Shown: one piece after another, positions 46,271 to 57,200 of the stretch
How positions within the stretch are numbered: the first letter of the stretch is position 1
Layout of the letters: each line of letters opens with the position of its first letter
NCBI GenBank assembly: GCA_008508345.1
Contig: QNGE01000118.1
Coordinates: forward strand, 218,710-282,709
Length of the DNA stretch: 64,000 bases
Source: Paragonimus westermani
Taxonomy: Eukaryota > Platyhelminthes > Trematoda > Plagiorchiida > Troglotrematidae
Reading direction: 5' to 3'
Notes under the pieces: generated by a model
Seen by the model: only the letters and a program-made list of their open reading frames with translations
Databases searched by the model: none
Told to the model about the DNA's origin: nothing
Position numbers and translations under genes: made by a program

Positions 46271-48619
46271 GTAAGAAAATGTCATCATAACGTCATTGTT
46301 GTTTGGTCGACGTCCTCACGCTAACTAACCGATCAGTCATTCAAACATCTCACCTGTCGAAGCTAAATTGGCTTCCGCTGAATATTGCATGATCAAGGAA
46401 CAAGACTTGCTTTTACTGGGGAACAGTAGGTTACCTACTGCAAATTCGAGCACGCCCAAAATGAAATCATGGTCGTTCTGGCTTACACTGCGTTTTATTC
46501 CAAGTGGCACTCACTATACCTGCGAGTGACTACACCATGCCTACAGACTGATAACTGCGTGACGAAGGGGGATTTTAATTTTTTAAGTCAATAGTCTGGC
46601 CCGATACTCGCTTCAAATACCATCTACCAAATATTAATTGTGAATCTGACTTATCACGCCCACCATATACTTCAGGTGCGGTTTAGCTTTGAAAAATGCT
46701 GTCACATGAGCAAAGACTGAAGCAAACATATCCGCCTTGAACAGTCATCCAAAACTCAAAAAATTTGAGGAAATTGAAGTGACATTTTCTACAGATAAAC
46801 TCCACATTAATAAGTGCACATCGAATGCTACCAATCACCGCTCAAACAGAATGACGGGAAAAAAGCTGGCAGTCCATTCTGTCACCCACCCCTTCTTGCA
46901 TGTGGTGGTCACCATCCTTAGGGACAGCAGATCGACAGCTAAGACTAAAGACAGGTGAAACAGTGTTAAAAAAATAAGTAAGTTCCCCCCGTTCACAAAC
47001 GGAACCTACTTTGAGGATTAACAGTTTACCACTTTGCCCTCACCTCAGTAGGGAACGGCAGCACCAAATCTCATCATAAAATGTTTAATCAGGGTTTCTT
47101 AATCGCATTAATTCATAAACCAGTTTCATCCACCACACTGTCTACGGTCAGTCACCTATCATAATCTGCACAGTATTGCCAGTTTGATTTTACAACAAAA
47201 TGAACAACCGATGATTTACCCACGTTCAACGTGATTTAGTAATAACACACTTCATAGATACAAAATGTACCATACACTGAAAAACAGCGGGCAGTCGTTC
47301 TCGTTCTTGACTGTGTTCAGTAAATATAAAGAACACGATAGGAGGGGGTACCATCTCACATAGAGTATGCATGATAGGGCACAACTAGATCTTCTGGAAC
47401 CAGCATAACCAGCAGTTTAGATCGACCCAACCTGCACTTGTTTGGTTGGAGTGATGTATAGGCTACCCTCTGTGTACGGAACCTTCGGTAAGACGCCCGA
47501 TAACAGACCGTTGGAATTGTCACCTTTGTGTCACTCGTATTTTTCGATGATGGGCGGCCTAATCATGCAGAACTCGAATGTTATCAGTGCACTGACAGAA
47601 TCGATTGTGTGGAAAAATCTGGAAACAGTGGTAGAAGCCGAATAATTTCGGTATGTTTGAGCCCGCATTAGGTGGCGTTTAACTCCAAAACGTTCCTGTG
47701 TTAAGTATTTCTTATCTACGGTTCATAAGTAAGTGATAGCATGTAATTTCCAACTTCACTTTGAACAATGTCATTGTAAAATTATTGAATTCGTTTGTAC
47801 ATAAGTAACCACAACGTACATTGTTAAAATTTCACTTTAAACTCAAATGCTGATGCAACCAACACTGCTCAAATGATTTTTCACAACCAACTTCCTTGGC
47901 CGAATTCAGTTTACGTAATCACTAGTTAGTTATCGCAGGTGAGACCTCCCTTACAGACAGTCAGTGTGTGTAGTAAAACAGTATCGACCCACAACTACAC
48001 CAGGTTATCTGAAAGCTAGTAACAAAGTCCTGAAGACTCCAAACAGTAAGTTTACAAAAAATATTGAATGGAATTGAACGATTTCATTTAAAAAGAAAAT
48101 AACCAATGGTACAGTCGCACCACATCTGGCATAAGAGGGAATCGATTCTCGTGATGTGAAGGTAAACTTAAACTTAGTTTGCTATTAAATAACTACACGC
48201 ATCAGTAGTCTGGTAGATTCTCAGTCTTAGATTTGCAGTTCGCCAATAGGTTGAAAATATGGTGAGCAGTTGCACAAGACAGGATGTGAGGAACGACTGT
48301 AGGGCTGGCTGAAATAACTCAGTTGGAACTTACTAACTCTGACCGTCCTAAATGGAGGTTGAAGCATGAGATTTTTCGTCATGTAAACCCCTAGTATGGA
48401 GCCCACATGATGAATTACATCGATTGTAATTGCAAATGAATCAGCTAACTTTTTAATCAATTTTTTTACAATCCGTTATCAAACTACAAAATGTCGAAAG
48501 AATGTAGGTAAATTAGGACTGTTTACTGTGAAATGTAGCACAGAGCTGAGTCAGCAATCTAATGACCAACATATTTGCTTTCGGTAGATTTCAAGACAAC
48601 AAACGACTCTTTCCTTCAG
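46271..48619. other. Presumed intron or intergenic, no feature seen
   Basis: If 45460, 46236 and 48620 belong to one gene, this is a 2.3-kb intron. Open frames at 46737-46958, 47442-47645 (plus) and 48227-48460 (minus) have no family motif. Confidence 0.35.
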
Positions 48620-48693
48620 GTCAAGCTACCCAACCCACGGCATCCACAACTCACAAAGTGTTTTGCAGTGGGCAACAAGTATCTCAAAAATAA
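48620..48693 (+). CDS. Candidate exon, phase-compatible with 46236-46270
   Basis: Acceptor ACTCTTTCCTTCAG (ending 48619) is strong. Its first two bases complete a Gly codon left by the 35-nt exon, then the frame reads QATQPTASTTHKVFCSGQQV up to a TAA at 48691-48693. A weak internal donor (GTATCT, 48679) is possible. The Thr/Ser-rich content and lack of a polyadenylation signal just downstream leave it unclear whether this is a real last exon. The phase match has a one-in-three chance level. Confidence 0.2.
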
Positions 48694-49009
48694 GGACTAC
48701 CACGGTTGTTGAATCGGGGTCAGATTCACTTTTAGAGTAATGCACTGATTATCTTCCAAAGACGTACACAGCGTCAAGAATTTACCACGCCTAAAAAATC
48801 CAAGCAATCATCTTCTCGTGAGGAAAGTGTCTATTTAGCTGGATGAATAGTTGATCATGCGTCAAATGAACGTCGGAGTCAATGGTAATTTTCGAGAGCG
48901 GTTCCTAGCGAACAGTAGAGCTTCACATAGGTCCTCCTTGAGCTTTCTGCTCTATGCTGGATTCGTTTTTAAATTATCTTACCAATGCCTCAGTCTGTCT
49001 ATGGTACAA
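48694..49009. other. Non-coding flank of PLE-C
   Basis: No coding or repeat feature seen between the candidate exon and the PLE. Confidence 0.4.
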
Positions 49010-49342
49010 TGATATAAAAAACTAACGCTAGTAATACGCAGGCCAGATAAGGGCTCTGGAGCAGTCGTTTTAGATAGAGACCTATATGTGCAAAGGATAC
49101 TGTCAATAGTAGAGGACGAAACAAAGTTTCAGCAAATAGACACAGTGAACAATATCACCGAAATAGAAAATCGCGTAAGAAAGCATCTTCAACTTCTTTC
49201 ACAGCTACTTATAATGAATGACATGAAGTACAAGTATCGTAAACCGTGTGGGTTATCGACACCTCAACTGCACGGCCTCCCTGAAACACACAAGTTTGGA
49301 ATGCCGCTTTGGCCTACTGTGGCGATGACTAATTCTCCATAA
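49010..49342 (+). pseudogene. PLE-C finger region
   Basis: Frame 2 reads LTLVIRRPDKGSGAVVLDRD (49022-49081), the conserved PLE 'RPDKGxGxVVLDRxxY' motif, followed by a helix QRILSIVEDETKFQQID and, near the end, LSTPQLHGLPETHKFGMPLW, the counterpart of 'LYGLPKIHKxGxPLRP'. A TAA at 49340-49342 ends the frame. SP just before it corresponds to the 'NSPxYxLAKWL' motif, whose continuation (HKLSRWLVTNL) lies in the same frame after the stop. Confidence 0.85.
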
Positions 49343-49810
49343 CATAAACTCTCACGCTGGTTGGTCACTAACCTAATGTCATTGAAACAAACGTTTCAGC
49401 TCTATCCTAAGAAAGATTATTTTGAGGTGACCAGTGACTTGGACAAAAACAAATTTCGCTAATGAGCTGATGTGTTCCGTAGACGTTCAGTTACTGCTCA
49501 GGAATATCGCATTACGCGAGACAATTGATTATATTTGATTATATTTGCCTCTGCCTAGTGATATTCTGAGAGGAATTTTATTGCTATGCAGTGAAAATGT
49601 CCGCTTCCGTTCTCTTGATTGGTGCCACCGTCAAATAGACGGGGTAGCCATGGGAAGTCCACTGGGACCCACCTTAGCAGGAGTTAGCTGCAAACATAGC
49701 AAGTCCGTTATACTAGTGTTCAGTCGGTCCGAACAGGTAATAGATAACCTGGTGCGACGCCCAAATAGTTATCATCCCAACCTGTAGGTAACATGTGGAT
49801 TTGAGGCTGA
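49343..49810 (+). pseudogene. PLE-C RT core, YVDD segment missing
   Basis: After HKLSRWL the sequence decays. At 49545-49700 frame 3 carries LPSDILRGILLLCSENVRF and RQIDGVAMGSPLGPTLAGV, the signature of the PLE palm approach. Just after LAGV the reading becomes unrelated (SCKHSKS) and no YVDD is present before LPFLDIL at about 49817. A 10-bp tandem duplication (TGATTATATT twice, 49526-49545) sits directly upstream of this block. Confidence 0.85.
49526..49545 (+). repeat. Tandem duplication of 10 bp in PLE-C
   Basis: TGATTATATT occurs twice head to tail inside the decayed RT. A local slippage event that also shifts the frame by one base. Confidence 0.85.
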
Positions 49811-50208
49811 TGATTGCCGTTTCTAGACATACTCATGAATTTCCTGGAAGATGGCCCTATTGAAAGAGCTATTTATTGAAACACCACGTGGTCTGGTTAA
49901 TACCTTGACTTTGGCAGCTTCACACCGGTCCATCAAAAATGCACACTAGTGAATACGCTATTCATACGAGCAAGACGAATCTGTACACAGAATTATCTTA
50001 CGAAGGAATTAGATGTGATTACGTTTATACTACATTCCGATGGATATACGAAAAGGTTCATAGAAACACATAGTAGACCAAAAACACCATCTCAAAAAGT
50101 GGCTGCAGTGAGAAGAAAGAAGGTTTATATAGAACTGCCTTTAAAAGATGATAATATCATGAATCAAACAACTCAAGACCAGTCCCTTCAGTAAAAGCAG
50201 GTCAGCCT
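49811..50208 (+). pseudogene. PLE-C thumb and linker region
   Basis: LPFLDILMNFLEDGPIERAI at about 49817 is the conserved PLE motif after the palm. The open frame 49949-50194 reads NTLFIRARRICTQNYLTKEL, then FILHSDGYTKRFIE, VRRKKVYIELPLKDD, matching the family's thumb ('TLxxRA') and the linker with a 'KPVFIELPFKGD'-type strand. Two stops separate it from the LPFLDIL block. Confidence 0.8.
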
Positions 50209-50541
50209 GTCGGTGCCACTTAACATTGCAAAGAAAGTTATATAGGCGGAAACAAGAAGTGCTTGATCTCCAGAGTGAAGCAGCATTTGCCTAAATGGGT
50301 GCAGAGCTCTGTATTGCAGATGAACGACAATGTCGTTGAAACACACAAGCAACCGGAGTCCGTAGTTGCGAGACACATCCTGACTACTAGTCACGTTATC
50401 GATCCAGTTTGTGCATTCAGAATCCTATTAAGTCACTCCAATCCAATATTCCTGCGGCTTGCTGGGGCATTCGCAAACAATCGACTGCAGCCGGCCTTGT
50501 GTGTTCAAAAACGATTGCTTGTGAACATGAGCCTTTCTTGA
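50209..50541 (+). pseudogene. PLE-C GIY-YIG endonuclease
   Basis: Frame 1 from about 50227 reads CKESYIGGNKKCLISRVKQH, keeping the YIG half of GIY-YIG, the basic catalytic region and the start of LPKWVQSSVLQMNDN. It then reads RHILTTSHVIDPVCAFRIL, the conserved helix with the His, and LRLAGAFANNRLQPALCVQK near the end. The TGA closing this frame is at 50539-50541. Good conservation of this domain against a deleted RT suggests recent decay or recombination. Confidence 0.88.
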
Positions 50542-53500
50542 ACTTAGTGACCTTTCCTAACCGACGGACTGACTATCCACCCTGCCCCCTGACCGCCCAA
50601 TATAAAAAGCTTGTTTCGTGTTATTGTAAATTTGGTACTGACGCGTCAATAAGAAATGCTTGCATCTACCAGTTCCCATCTTCTAACGTTTTTGGTCAAA
50701 CTTCTGGAGGGGATGAACTGTTTTGAACTACATAATGTTTACTGGTTTCGGGTTCAGTTCAACAAGATCCAATGTAAATCAGTTGTTTGCCCATTGTTAA
50801 CCCTCGTCCATTCGACACTGCTGAACTCAGTCATTCAAACCTGTCAAAGAATCGCTGCTATTAATAAAGACATTCACAGATGGACCATTGAAGGGATCTT
50901 ACTACCCCAATGTACGGAAACGTGGGAAGGCAGGCAACATTAGGTAAATTTTCCAGGAACCAACGCCATGTAGAAGAATGTTCATTCTTACCGTGCAAAA
51001 TTTTGTACACATCCCCGGTCGATCTCTCCCAAGATGCCAAGAGCCAGCGGCTAGAGGATCAGTCTTATAAACGCGAGCTTTAAATGGGCAGGCTAAGTTG
51101 TATGCAAAAGCATCCTCCTAGTTAGTACCTGTCCATATAGAAACGCACTGCAGAACTCTATGATCATGCCCGATTCTGTTCAAGAGGTCGAACTACCATT
51201 ACATGGGAAGCATTCGTTTACCGAAAATGTGGCTGAGGCTGCACTACACACATATATATGGTAGGCCACTCGAAGAGTTACAAACGATGTGACACTTAGC
51301 ACAGAGAGGGAATAGTGTTCCAAACGATGATCCTGGGATTTGAGTGATAGTGTACAGACTGACCAGCCTGTCCCAAAGGTGTCTACTGTATCTGTTGTAT
51401 GACAACTATCACATGGCAGCGTGCCCCTCTTAAGACGAACCGAAATGTTCTGTGATGATACAGAACACATGAAACTCTTTCTAAATCATCTTTTCTCATC
51501 GGACGCACGGAATTGTCATCTGCGTTCGTTTGAAAGTCTAAAGCGTTCTCACTCAGTCACACAAGCACTCTAACTCTACTGATTTTAAAAATACTCTGAA
51601 TTCTATAATTCACTCTACTCTCGTTATAATTTTTACGCGCAAGTAAGTAATATATGGATAATCCAGAAGAGACCCAAATGCACGATTTCTGGGCCTGGGC
51701 ATTCTGGCCGATGTTCAGCATTCTTACTACCGTTATCGTTTTCAGAAGGTTTTCATCAAACAGGCGGACATCGCGAACCATGAGTCTAACTTCCGCTTCC
51801 ACCAGTACAACCTGGACACAAGCAAGATCTGTGTCCCATCAGCAGTCGTTATTACTTAACACACCAGGATGGGTTGCCTAACGTGAGATTGTACCCGCAT
51901 TTTGTAAGGGTGCGCCAAGACGTTTCATCTCCAATGAGCCCAGAAGTTGTGATGAAGACAGTTTATGTTTCCTCCTTTCAAGTGTACCAAGTTGAACAAA
52001 CGAAAGGAAAAACACTGAAATCGACCATCACGGGCTGGCCCACTGGGTGCCATCAGCCAAAAGACAGTGGCCACAACTTGAAGCTTCATTACAAGGTTGA
52101 ACGGACAAACGAGAACCGCTTTAATTCTGCCGGCGGCACGCTTTCTTCATGCACAAATACGTATCTTATTATAAAATTTACTCGGACATATACACAATGA
52201 AATGACACAAATATCTGTTTTCGCAAACCCTTTCATCAATAACCCTCAACGAAATGCGAGCTCAATGTTTAACAGTTTACACAGTTAATCACTCAACTCA
52301 GTGTCTGTAAACAATTTATTCGTACATATTTTATATCGCTGTGTGTCGCTGGTGCATCTAGTAGAAGCTTCTACGTCTGCTCTGGTGTGAAGCTTCAGTG
52401 CTTGGAATGTTCCACACTTAAACTGGAAACTACACGTCACACTATAGCTCAGAAGGTGCAACATGATTTTGAATGGAACGAAAATGTGTTCAATCCAGTT
52501 TGACACAATTCTCAAAAATGTGTTGGAATATAGGTGACTGCTGCCCACATGCTTCTGAAAACAGACCATCGACGTCCAAAGGATACAGAACATCATCTTC
52601 CGAAGTTAGGTCATATGTCGTCTACCTGTGTCAGGACAGCCATTCTAAGCCAATGCAATAAACTTGCAATTCCGTCTGATGACAGAGGATTCATTCCTTC
52701 GCCTATGAACCGCGGTCAGTTGGTCCTCTTAATATCAACAGCGCACATGCAAAGCTATCTTCTTACAAAAAGTTTTTTTCAGTGTATCTCCACCCTTCTA
52801 ACTGAAAGGTCATGGTCTCCTAGCTAGGACAGCAGCATGCTGTGGAGTAAATGTTCATCTGGATAGCAATCAGCATTAAACGTTAGGGGGAAGAGGCTGA
52901 GTCTTTCTTTTGAAAGATCGCTGATGCAGTACTTGCTAATTTGACTCCATAAACACAACGCCAGAAACGATCTATCTACACCAAGTCCTTCCCTGTTTTC
53001 TGCTGGTGGAACTGATCCGCAATGACTATACGATAAATTTAACTGGAAAAACATTGAAATTTGTTCACATTGAGAGTCTAGTTAACTTTAGGGTATATAA
53101 AACATATGTACAAAAAGTCTACGAATGCCTTTCTGTACTCACTAACCGTAGTGTTTTGGTGAAAAAGTATAGACCCTCAGCGCGAGACGCACTTAACTGG
53201 GAGACCACACAATCACCTACTTAAGCAAAGAAGATTACCAGAGCACTCTCAGCCTAGTTTCGGCCCACAGGTACGACTGAACACAAATTTGATTTGGATG
53301 TCGCACTTGAGTCCAGTGAAGTTGTCGAGCATGTTAGCAGCGAACCAGTAGAATAATGTGACTAAGTTGCTCCAGAATTAACCGGAACCTGGAGTTTGGT
53401 TTATGGTAAGTAAAGTGTATCAACTGAAAAAGTTATCCGCACACATTTATACAACCACGGTGAACGGATAAATGTGTGACTTATGAGTTAATGATAGCCC

Positions 53501-54907
53501 ACCAATTAGACATTATTTCAGTTATTGGTTCCAAGATCTGGTGAGCAGGCTATCAATAAAATTCGACGAGCTGTTCGCTAAGTGTCGTTAGAAACACTTT
53601 TACCTTCTTTTGTGGAACGACTGATGTTTCCTAATTTGCAAACCACCCGCAAGAACCGACTGGTTCCAGCTTATGGGAAAAACAAACCTCAAACAATGCA
53701 TCGCAAATTTTATGACGACCCCACAAGTCGAACGGCAACAGTATAGCATGTGTGGGAGACTGCATGCAATAAAGTACCTCGAAATCAGCGAATGAGTTTC
53801 TATCAACTATTCAGCAAAGACAGTTTTAAGTAACACTTGCGTGAGTAATTTCGGCAACGCATTCGTGCAGAACAGCTGCACCATTTTTCAACGTACGGTT
53901 GGTAACATGTTGGCGTCACAGGCGGCTGATATTCTCAAATGCTTCCCTGATGTTGGGTTTTGTATTATTTTCCGCGTTAAGTAATTCACCGAGGAGGGAA
54001 CAGCTGCCGAACTCCTTGCACTATCTCGAGACTGTCGCCATTAACGATAAATGTAAACACTCCATTGGCTTTCCTAATCATGGATTGGTGGTGTGTAGTT
54101 TGTAGATGAAACCACAAGTCTGAATGTTAACATTTTATGTCAAACAGAAATATGGTATTTTCGGCAAACTTGGTACAACCACAAACCAGTGTATCTCTGT
54201 CAGCCAACTTTAAATCTAGAAGTTAGTTGACAACGTGAAGTTTCTGAAATCTGTGATATTGGCCAGCAAGAAGGGATCTGGAAGATGTTGTCGGTGACCA
54301 ACTTTGACGAACCAAAGTTGTTCACTGAATCCGATGCTATAAGATTATTAAGAAACTGCGTAACTCCATACGGGTAGATATTCGGTAAAAGTTTGCCTAC
54401 AAATCACTAGCGATGCTCTTAGCTACACATTTCTGCTCACTATTACCTCGAATTGCGGCTCCTTCTACATAATCCTATGCCATTGACATGCATGAATGGG
54501 TAAAATGAGCGAAACTTTTGTGGAGTGACCAAGCTGTAACGTCTAGTTCTGTACAGATTCATCAAAATCCAGTTAGCGATTCATCTCGAAGACAAAACTT
54601 TCTTACTACGACCAGTATGAGAGCAACCTAAACGAACGACAATTTTTCGACGACCGAATCTCATCTCACTGGTTTTTGTTAATTTACTGGAGAAGCTTGT
54701 TTTACAAACCAGACGGATCTGGTAACGCATAATGCATAACCAAGTGAGAAACAGGAAAGGTCCACTCAGTATATGACTGTTTCGGATCGAACACGAGTAT
54801 ATCAGGCAGAAAGATGTCATTCGAAGATAAGGAGATCTAACGGACACGCAAGGTCAATTATGGCTTATAAATATGTATTTAATTTTTGATAACGCAGATT
54901 TTTTCAG
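50542..54907. other. Mostly non-coding stretch with unassigned open frames
   Basis: A TATA-like CAATATAAAAAGC (50599-50611) may belong to the 3' terminal repeat of PLE-C. Open frames at 51557-51881, 51874-52200, 52473-52827 (plus) and 51180-51470, 52285-52596, 53600-53806, 54581-54847 (minus) are unrecognised. At 51720-51880 another plus frame reads YRYRFQKVFIKQADIANHES, protein-like but without splice or family support. Confidence 0.35.
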
Positions 54908-55026
54908 GGCAGAAAGAACGACACGACAAGTCACGACATTTCAACATTTCTTTTCCTCACATCACCGGGAAATATTAAACACATAGGTTATATACGAATA
55001 TCTATACATATGAATAAGGGCAAACC
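54908..55026 (+). CDS. Candidate internal exon, 119 nt, unknown protein
   Basis: Strong acceptor (CAGATTTTTTCAG, ending 54907) and strong donor (GTGAGTGAAC, 55027) enclose 39 codons plus two bases, open throughout, starting GRKNDTTSHDISTFLFLTSP and ending NKGK plus two bases of Pro. Splice quality and an open frame over the full length make this one of the better exon candidates. The acceptor at 55302 supplies the matching phase and would end the protein shortly after. Confidence 0.33.
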
Positions 55027-55301
55027 GTGAGTGAACATATACACAAACACACCAAATTTATGTAATTAGGACCATGAAAATCCGACGGACTGCCTTGGCC
55101 ACTTTTGTGTACATAAGATCAGTCGATAGTTTCGGATAATCAACACGATTCAAAACTCTCAGCATCTTTGGGTTTTGATTGCGCGACAGTAAACTGAATC
55201 AGTTTATTGAATCGACTCGGTGACTATTAGGAGGTGTATGATTTTGGATCCTGAGCAGCCGTTCCGGCTGGTCAGAACTGTTGTATCGTCAGTTGTTTCA
55301 G

Positions 55302-55341
55302 CCGTTTCGAGAGGTGCACAGTCCATTTGGCTCCGAAATAA
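55302..55341 (+). CDS. Candidate last exon segment
   Basis: Acceptor CGTCAGTTGTTTCAG (ending 55301). Joined in phase to 54908-55026 it completes a Pro codon and reads RFERCTVHLAPK to a TAA at 55339-55341. That TAA lies inside AATAAA (55337-55342), which is also the canonical polyadenylation signal. Alternatively this is chance and the acceptor is unused. Confidence 0.2.
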
Positions 55342-55399
55342 AGACTAATAGACCTTTTTACCCCACCATGCCAAAATATGACAAATTTATTCTCTCCAG

Positions 55400-55521
55400 A
55401 AACCAAAGAATGTTCCCCATCTAAACGTAACTGGTTTCTCGATAACTCCTTCCCTCCGTACCAAGCTATTTGGTAAGCATCACTTGCATCAGCTGCAATG
55501 GAAAGAAGAACCCAAAAGACT
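55400..55521 (+). CDS. Candidate internal exon, 122 nt, unknown protein
   Basis: Acceptor ACAAATTTATTCTCTCCAG (ending 55399) and perfect donor GTAAGTATAAG (55522) enclose 40 codons plus two bases, open throughout. The frame reads KPKNVPHLNVTGFSITPSLR, then TKLFGKHHLHQLQWKEEPKR, a balanced, globular-looking composition. It is phase 0 at the start. The product was not recognised. A GTAAGC at 55473 inside the exon is a possible alternative donor. This is the strongest host-exon candidate on the basis of splice signals and length. Confidence 0.43.
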
Positions 55522-55824
55522 GTAAGTATAAGTAACGCATTGAAGCAATCTCCGTTGTTTACTAGTGCACTCTATCGAGGGACTCCATCATCCAAGATAA
55601 ATTTAATGAGACTAAATGATATCAGTAAATGGGTTTAGTGTGTTTCCGTTACACTCATAGGCATACAAGTGCATATAGACTGGTTGCAGAGTGAAAACCA
55701 GTGATAACGTAATACCAGTTATCTCTGGATTTGCGCTTTCATATTAAAAGATACAAGTATTTGAGGAAACTGGTTATAGCCGGCCACCATGATTTTGGAG
55801 TATTGCCTCATATCACTTTCACAG

Positions 55825-55873
55825 GATGACATCTGAGAACTTTCTGTTGCTGTTCGTGAACAAACTCATATAA
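55825..55873 (+). CDS. Candidate last exon following 55400-55521
   Basis: Strong acceptor (CATATCACTTTCACAG, ending 55824). Its first base completes a Leu codon left by the 122-nt exon, then the frame reads MTSENFLLLFVNKLI to a TAA (55871-55873). The intervening intron would be 303 bases. No AATAAA was seen soon after. Confidence 0.27.
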
Positions 55874-57061
55874 CCCCTTATTTTTTAATTGAAATGAGTT
55901 ATCATCATTCTGATTCCACCATAAGTATCTTAAGCAGTAGCTTCATTCCGCGTTCGAATCAGAATTGCTTTATCTGTTACATCCGTTTCATTATTCATAT
56001 GTCTGTAATGTGACCACAGCTAGTCTTCCAGTTGATAGTCAGTGACAGTTTCCCCTCGTTACTTTGATTAGTCCAGGGTAATATGAAAAATTTTCAACAG
56101 TAAGGAAGCTGGTAATATAATGAAGATTGATAATCCTGCCCTATACACTGTGTGCAGTTGCCGCCACCGTCGCATACTAGAATAATAACAACTCATGCGT
56201 TACCAAGTATTATAACTCAATCGTACTTTGGTTCTCTCGAGTATCACCAAATGACTAACACTAATGACGGTGCTTCTTGAAAATGCGACCAACCCTAACC
56301 AAAGATTGCTGCAGAGGTCACATCCTTCCCACCACAAATGACCACAGCATACTTTCTAATTACGTGTCCCTATCTGCTAAAAACTCCTTCATCCACCTGA
56401 CCTATCTTCGTTTCCATTCTTCCGAATATTCGGTCAAAAGGGTAATGTTAGTTAAGTGGTTTGTGAATAGTACGCCGAGATGGTAAATTGGTCATTACTC
56501 GAGTGCTAAGGACAACGGTTATGTTTCGTTCACCCACTGTTTCGGAAAACCCGCTCCAGTCTATACCCAGGACCCTACATAATACTTTCTAATGTCGGGA
56601 TCGGCCACTATTTCTTCACAGTTGAATTCAATGTGAAATCTAGATATCTGAAGGGGCGGAGAACGAGTTGGTAATAGATCTACTGAAGCAGCCAACTCAC
56701 ACGGAATATTTGCACATGCCATTCATGGGAGTGGCTGTCACTTTTTATGCAAAACTGGTTTGTGTGGCTAAAATACAGGCCACTATCCTTTGATTGCCAA
56801 AACCTGACCCAGACTTTCACAAATCTAAACACAATAACCGAATCGAGGTAAAATGTTACAGTAATGCAGAATTAAATGAGATTATTTACTAAAACGCAGT
56901 CGTAAAGTGTGGCAGATTGAAATTCAGTGGAGTGGTATTTGTTGAAATGTTGGTGTTGCAACGCAGTCGTTCCAAGTTTGATCACACTGCTATTACCGAA
57001 TCGTTGACAGCCTTCTGTATATTTGAGTGTGTCTGCGACGCACAATAGTAATCTATTTCAG
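55874..57061. other. Non-coding stretch, no feature seen
   Basis: The plus-strand frame 56277-56486 has no motif. No repeats recognised. Confidence 0.4.
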
Positions 57062-57094
57062 GTTTCAGTGGTTACTTCTACATCCCCGAAACAT
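57062..57094 (+). other. Possible 33-nt microexon
   Basis: Acceptor GTAATCTATTTCAG (ending 57061) and donor GTAAGCTT (57095) enclose 33 bases. One frame reads FSGYFYIPET, another VSVVTSTSPKH. A second tight pair follows about 100 bases on (acceptor GATTCAG ending 57186, donor GTAAGTG at 57201, 14 bases). Such tiny symmetrical exons occur in flatworm microexon genes, but without transcripts the frame cannot be fixed. Confidence 0.2.
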
Positions 57095-57200
57095 GTAAGC
57101 TTCTCGCTGGTAAATAAGTCAATCATGAAACACTAACATCAAGAGAGACCCATCCGCTGTGTACTCCTGGATTACACTTTTGATTCAGAGGTTGTGGGTA

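Larger units (their letters stand above)
49010..50541 (+). mobile_element. Penelope-like element with internal deletion (PLE-C)
   Basis: A plus-strand PLE retaining, in order, the finger region, part of the RT core, the thumb and linker, and a good GIY-YIG endonuclease. Frames change several times. The distance between the 'AMGSPLGP' motif and the 'LPFLDIL' motif is about 160 bases, too short to hold the family's YVDD palm segment, which appears deleted. The 3' end beyond the endonuclease (near 50545) may extend to a TATA-like box (CAATATAAAAAGC, 50599-50611). Confidence 0.87.

Noticed and set aside
51654..52200. Plus-strand frames 51654-51881 and 51874-52200 as a spliced gene
   Set aside because: Protein-like fragments occur in different frames, but there are no convincing splice junctions and no family motif. 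It could be an eroded repeat.
53377..53407. Possible 30-nt exon (frame LTGTWSLVYG) resembling a lipocalin/FABP GTW start
   Set aside because: The acceptor is weak and the motif is too short to mean anything.
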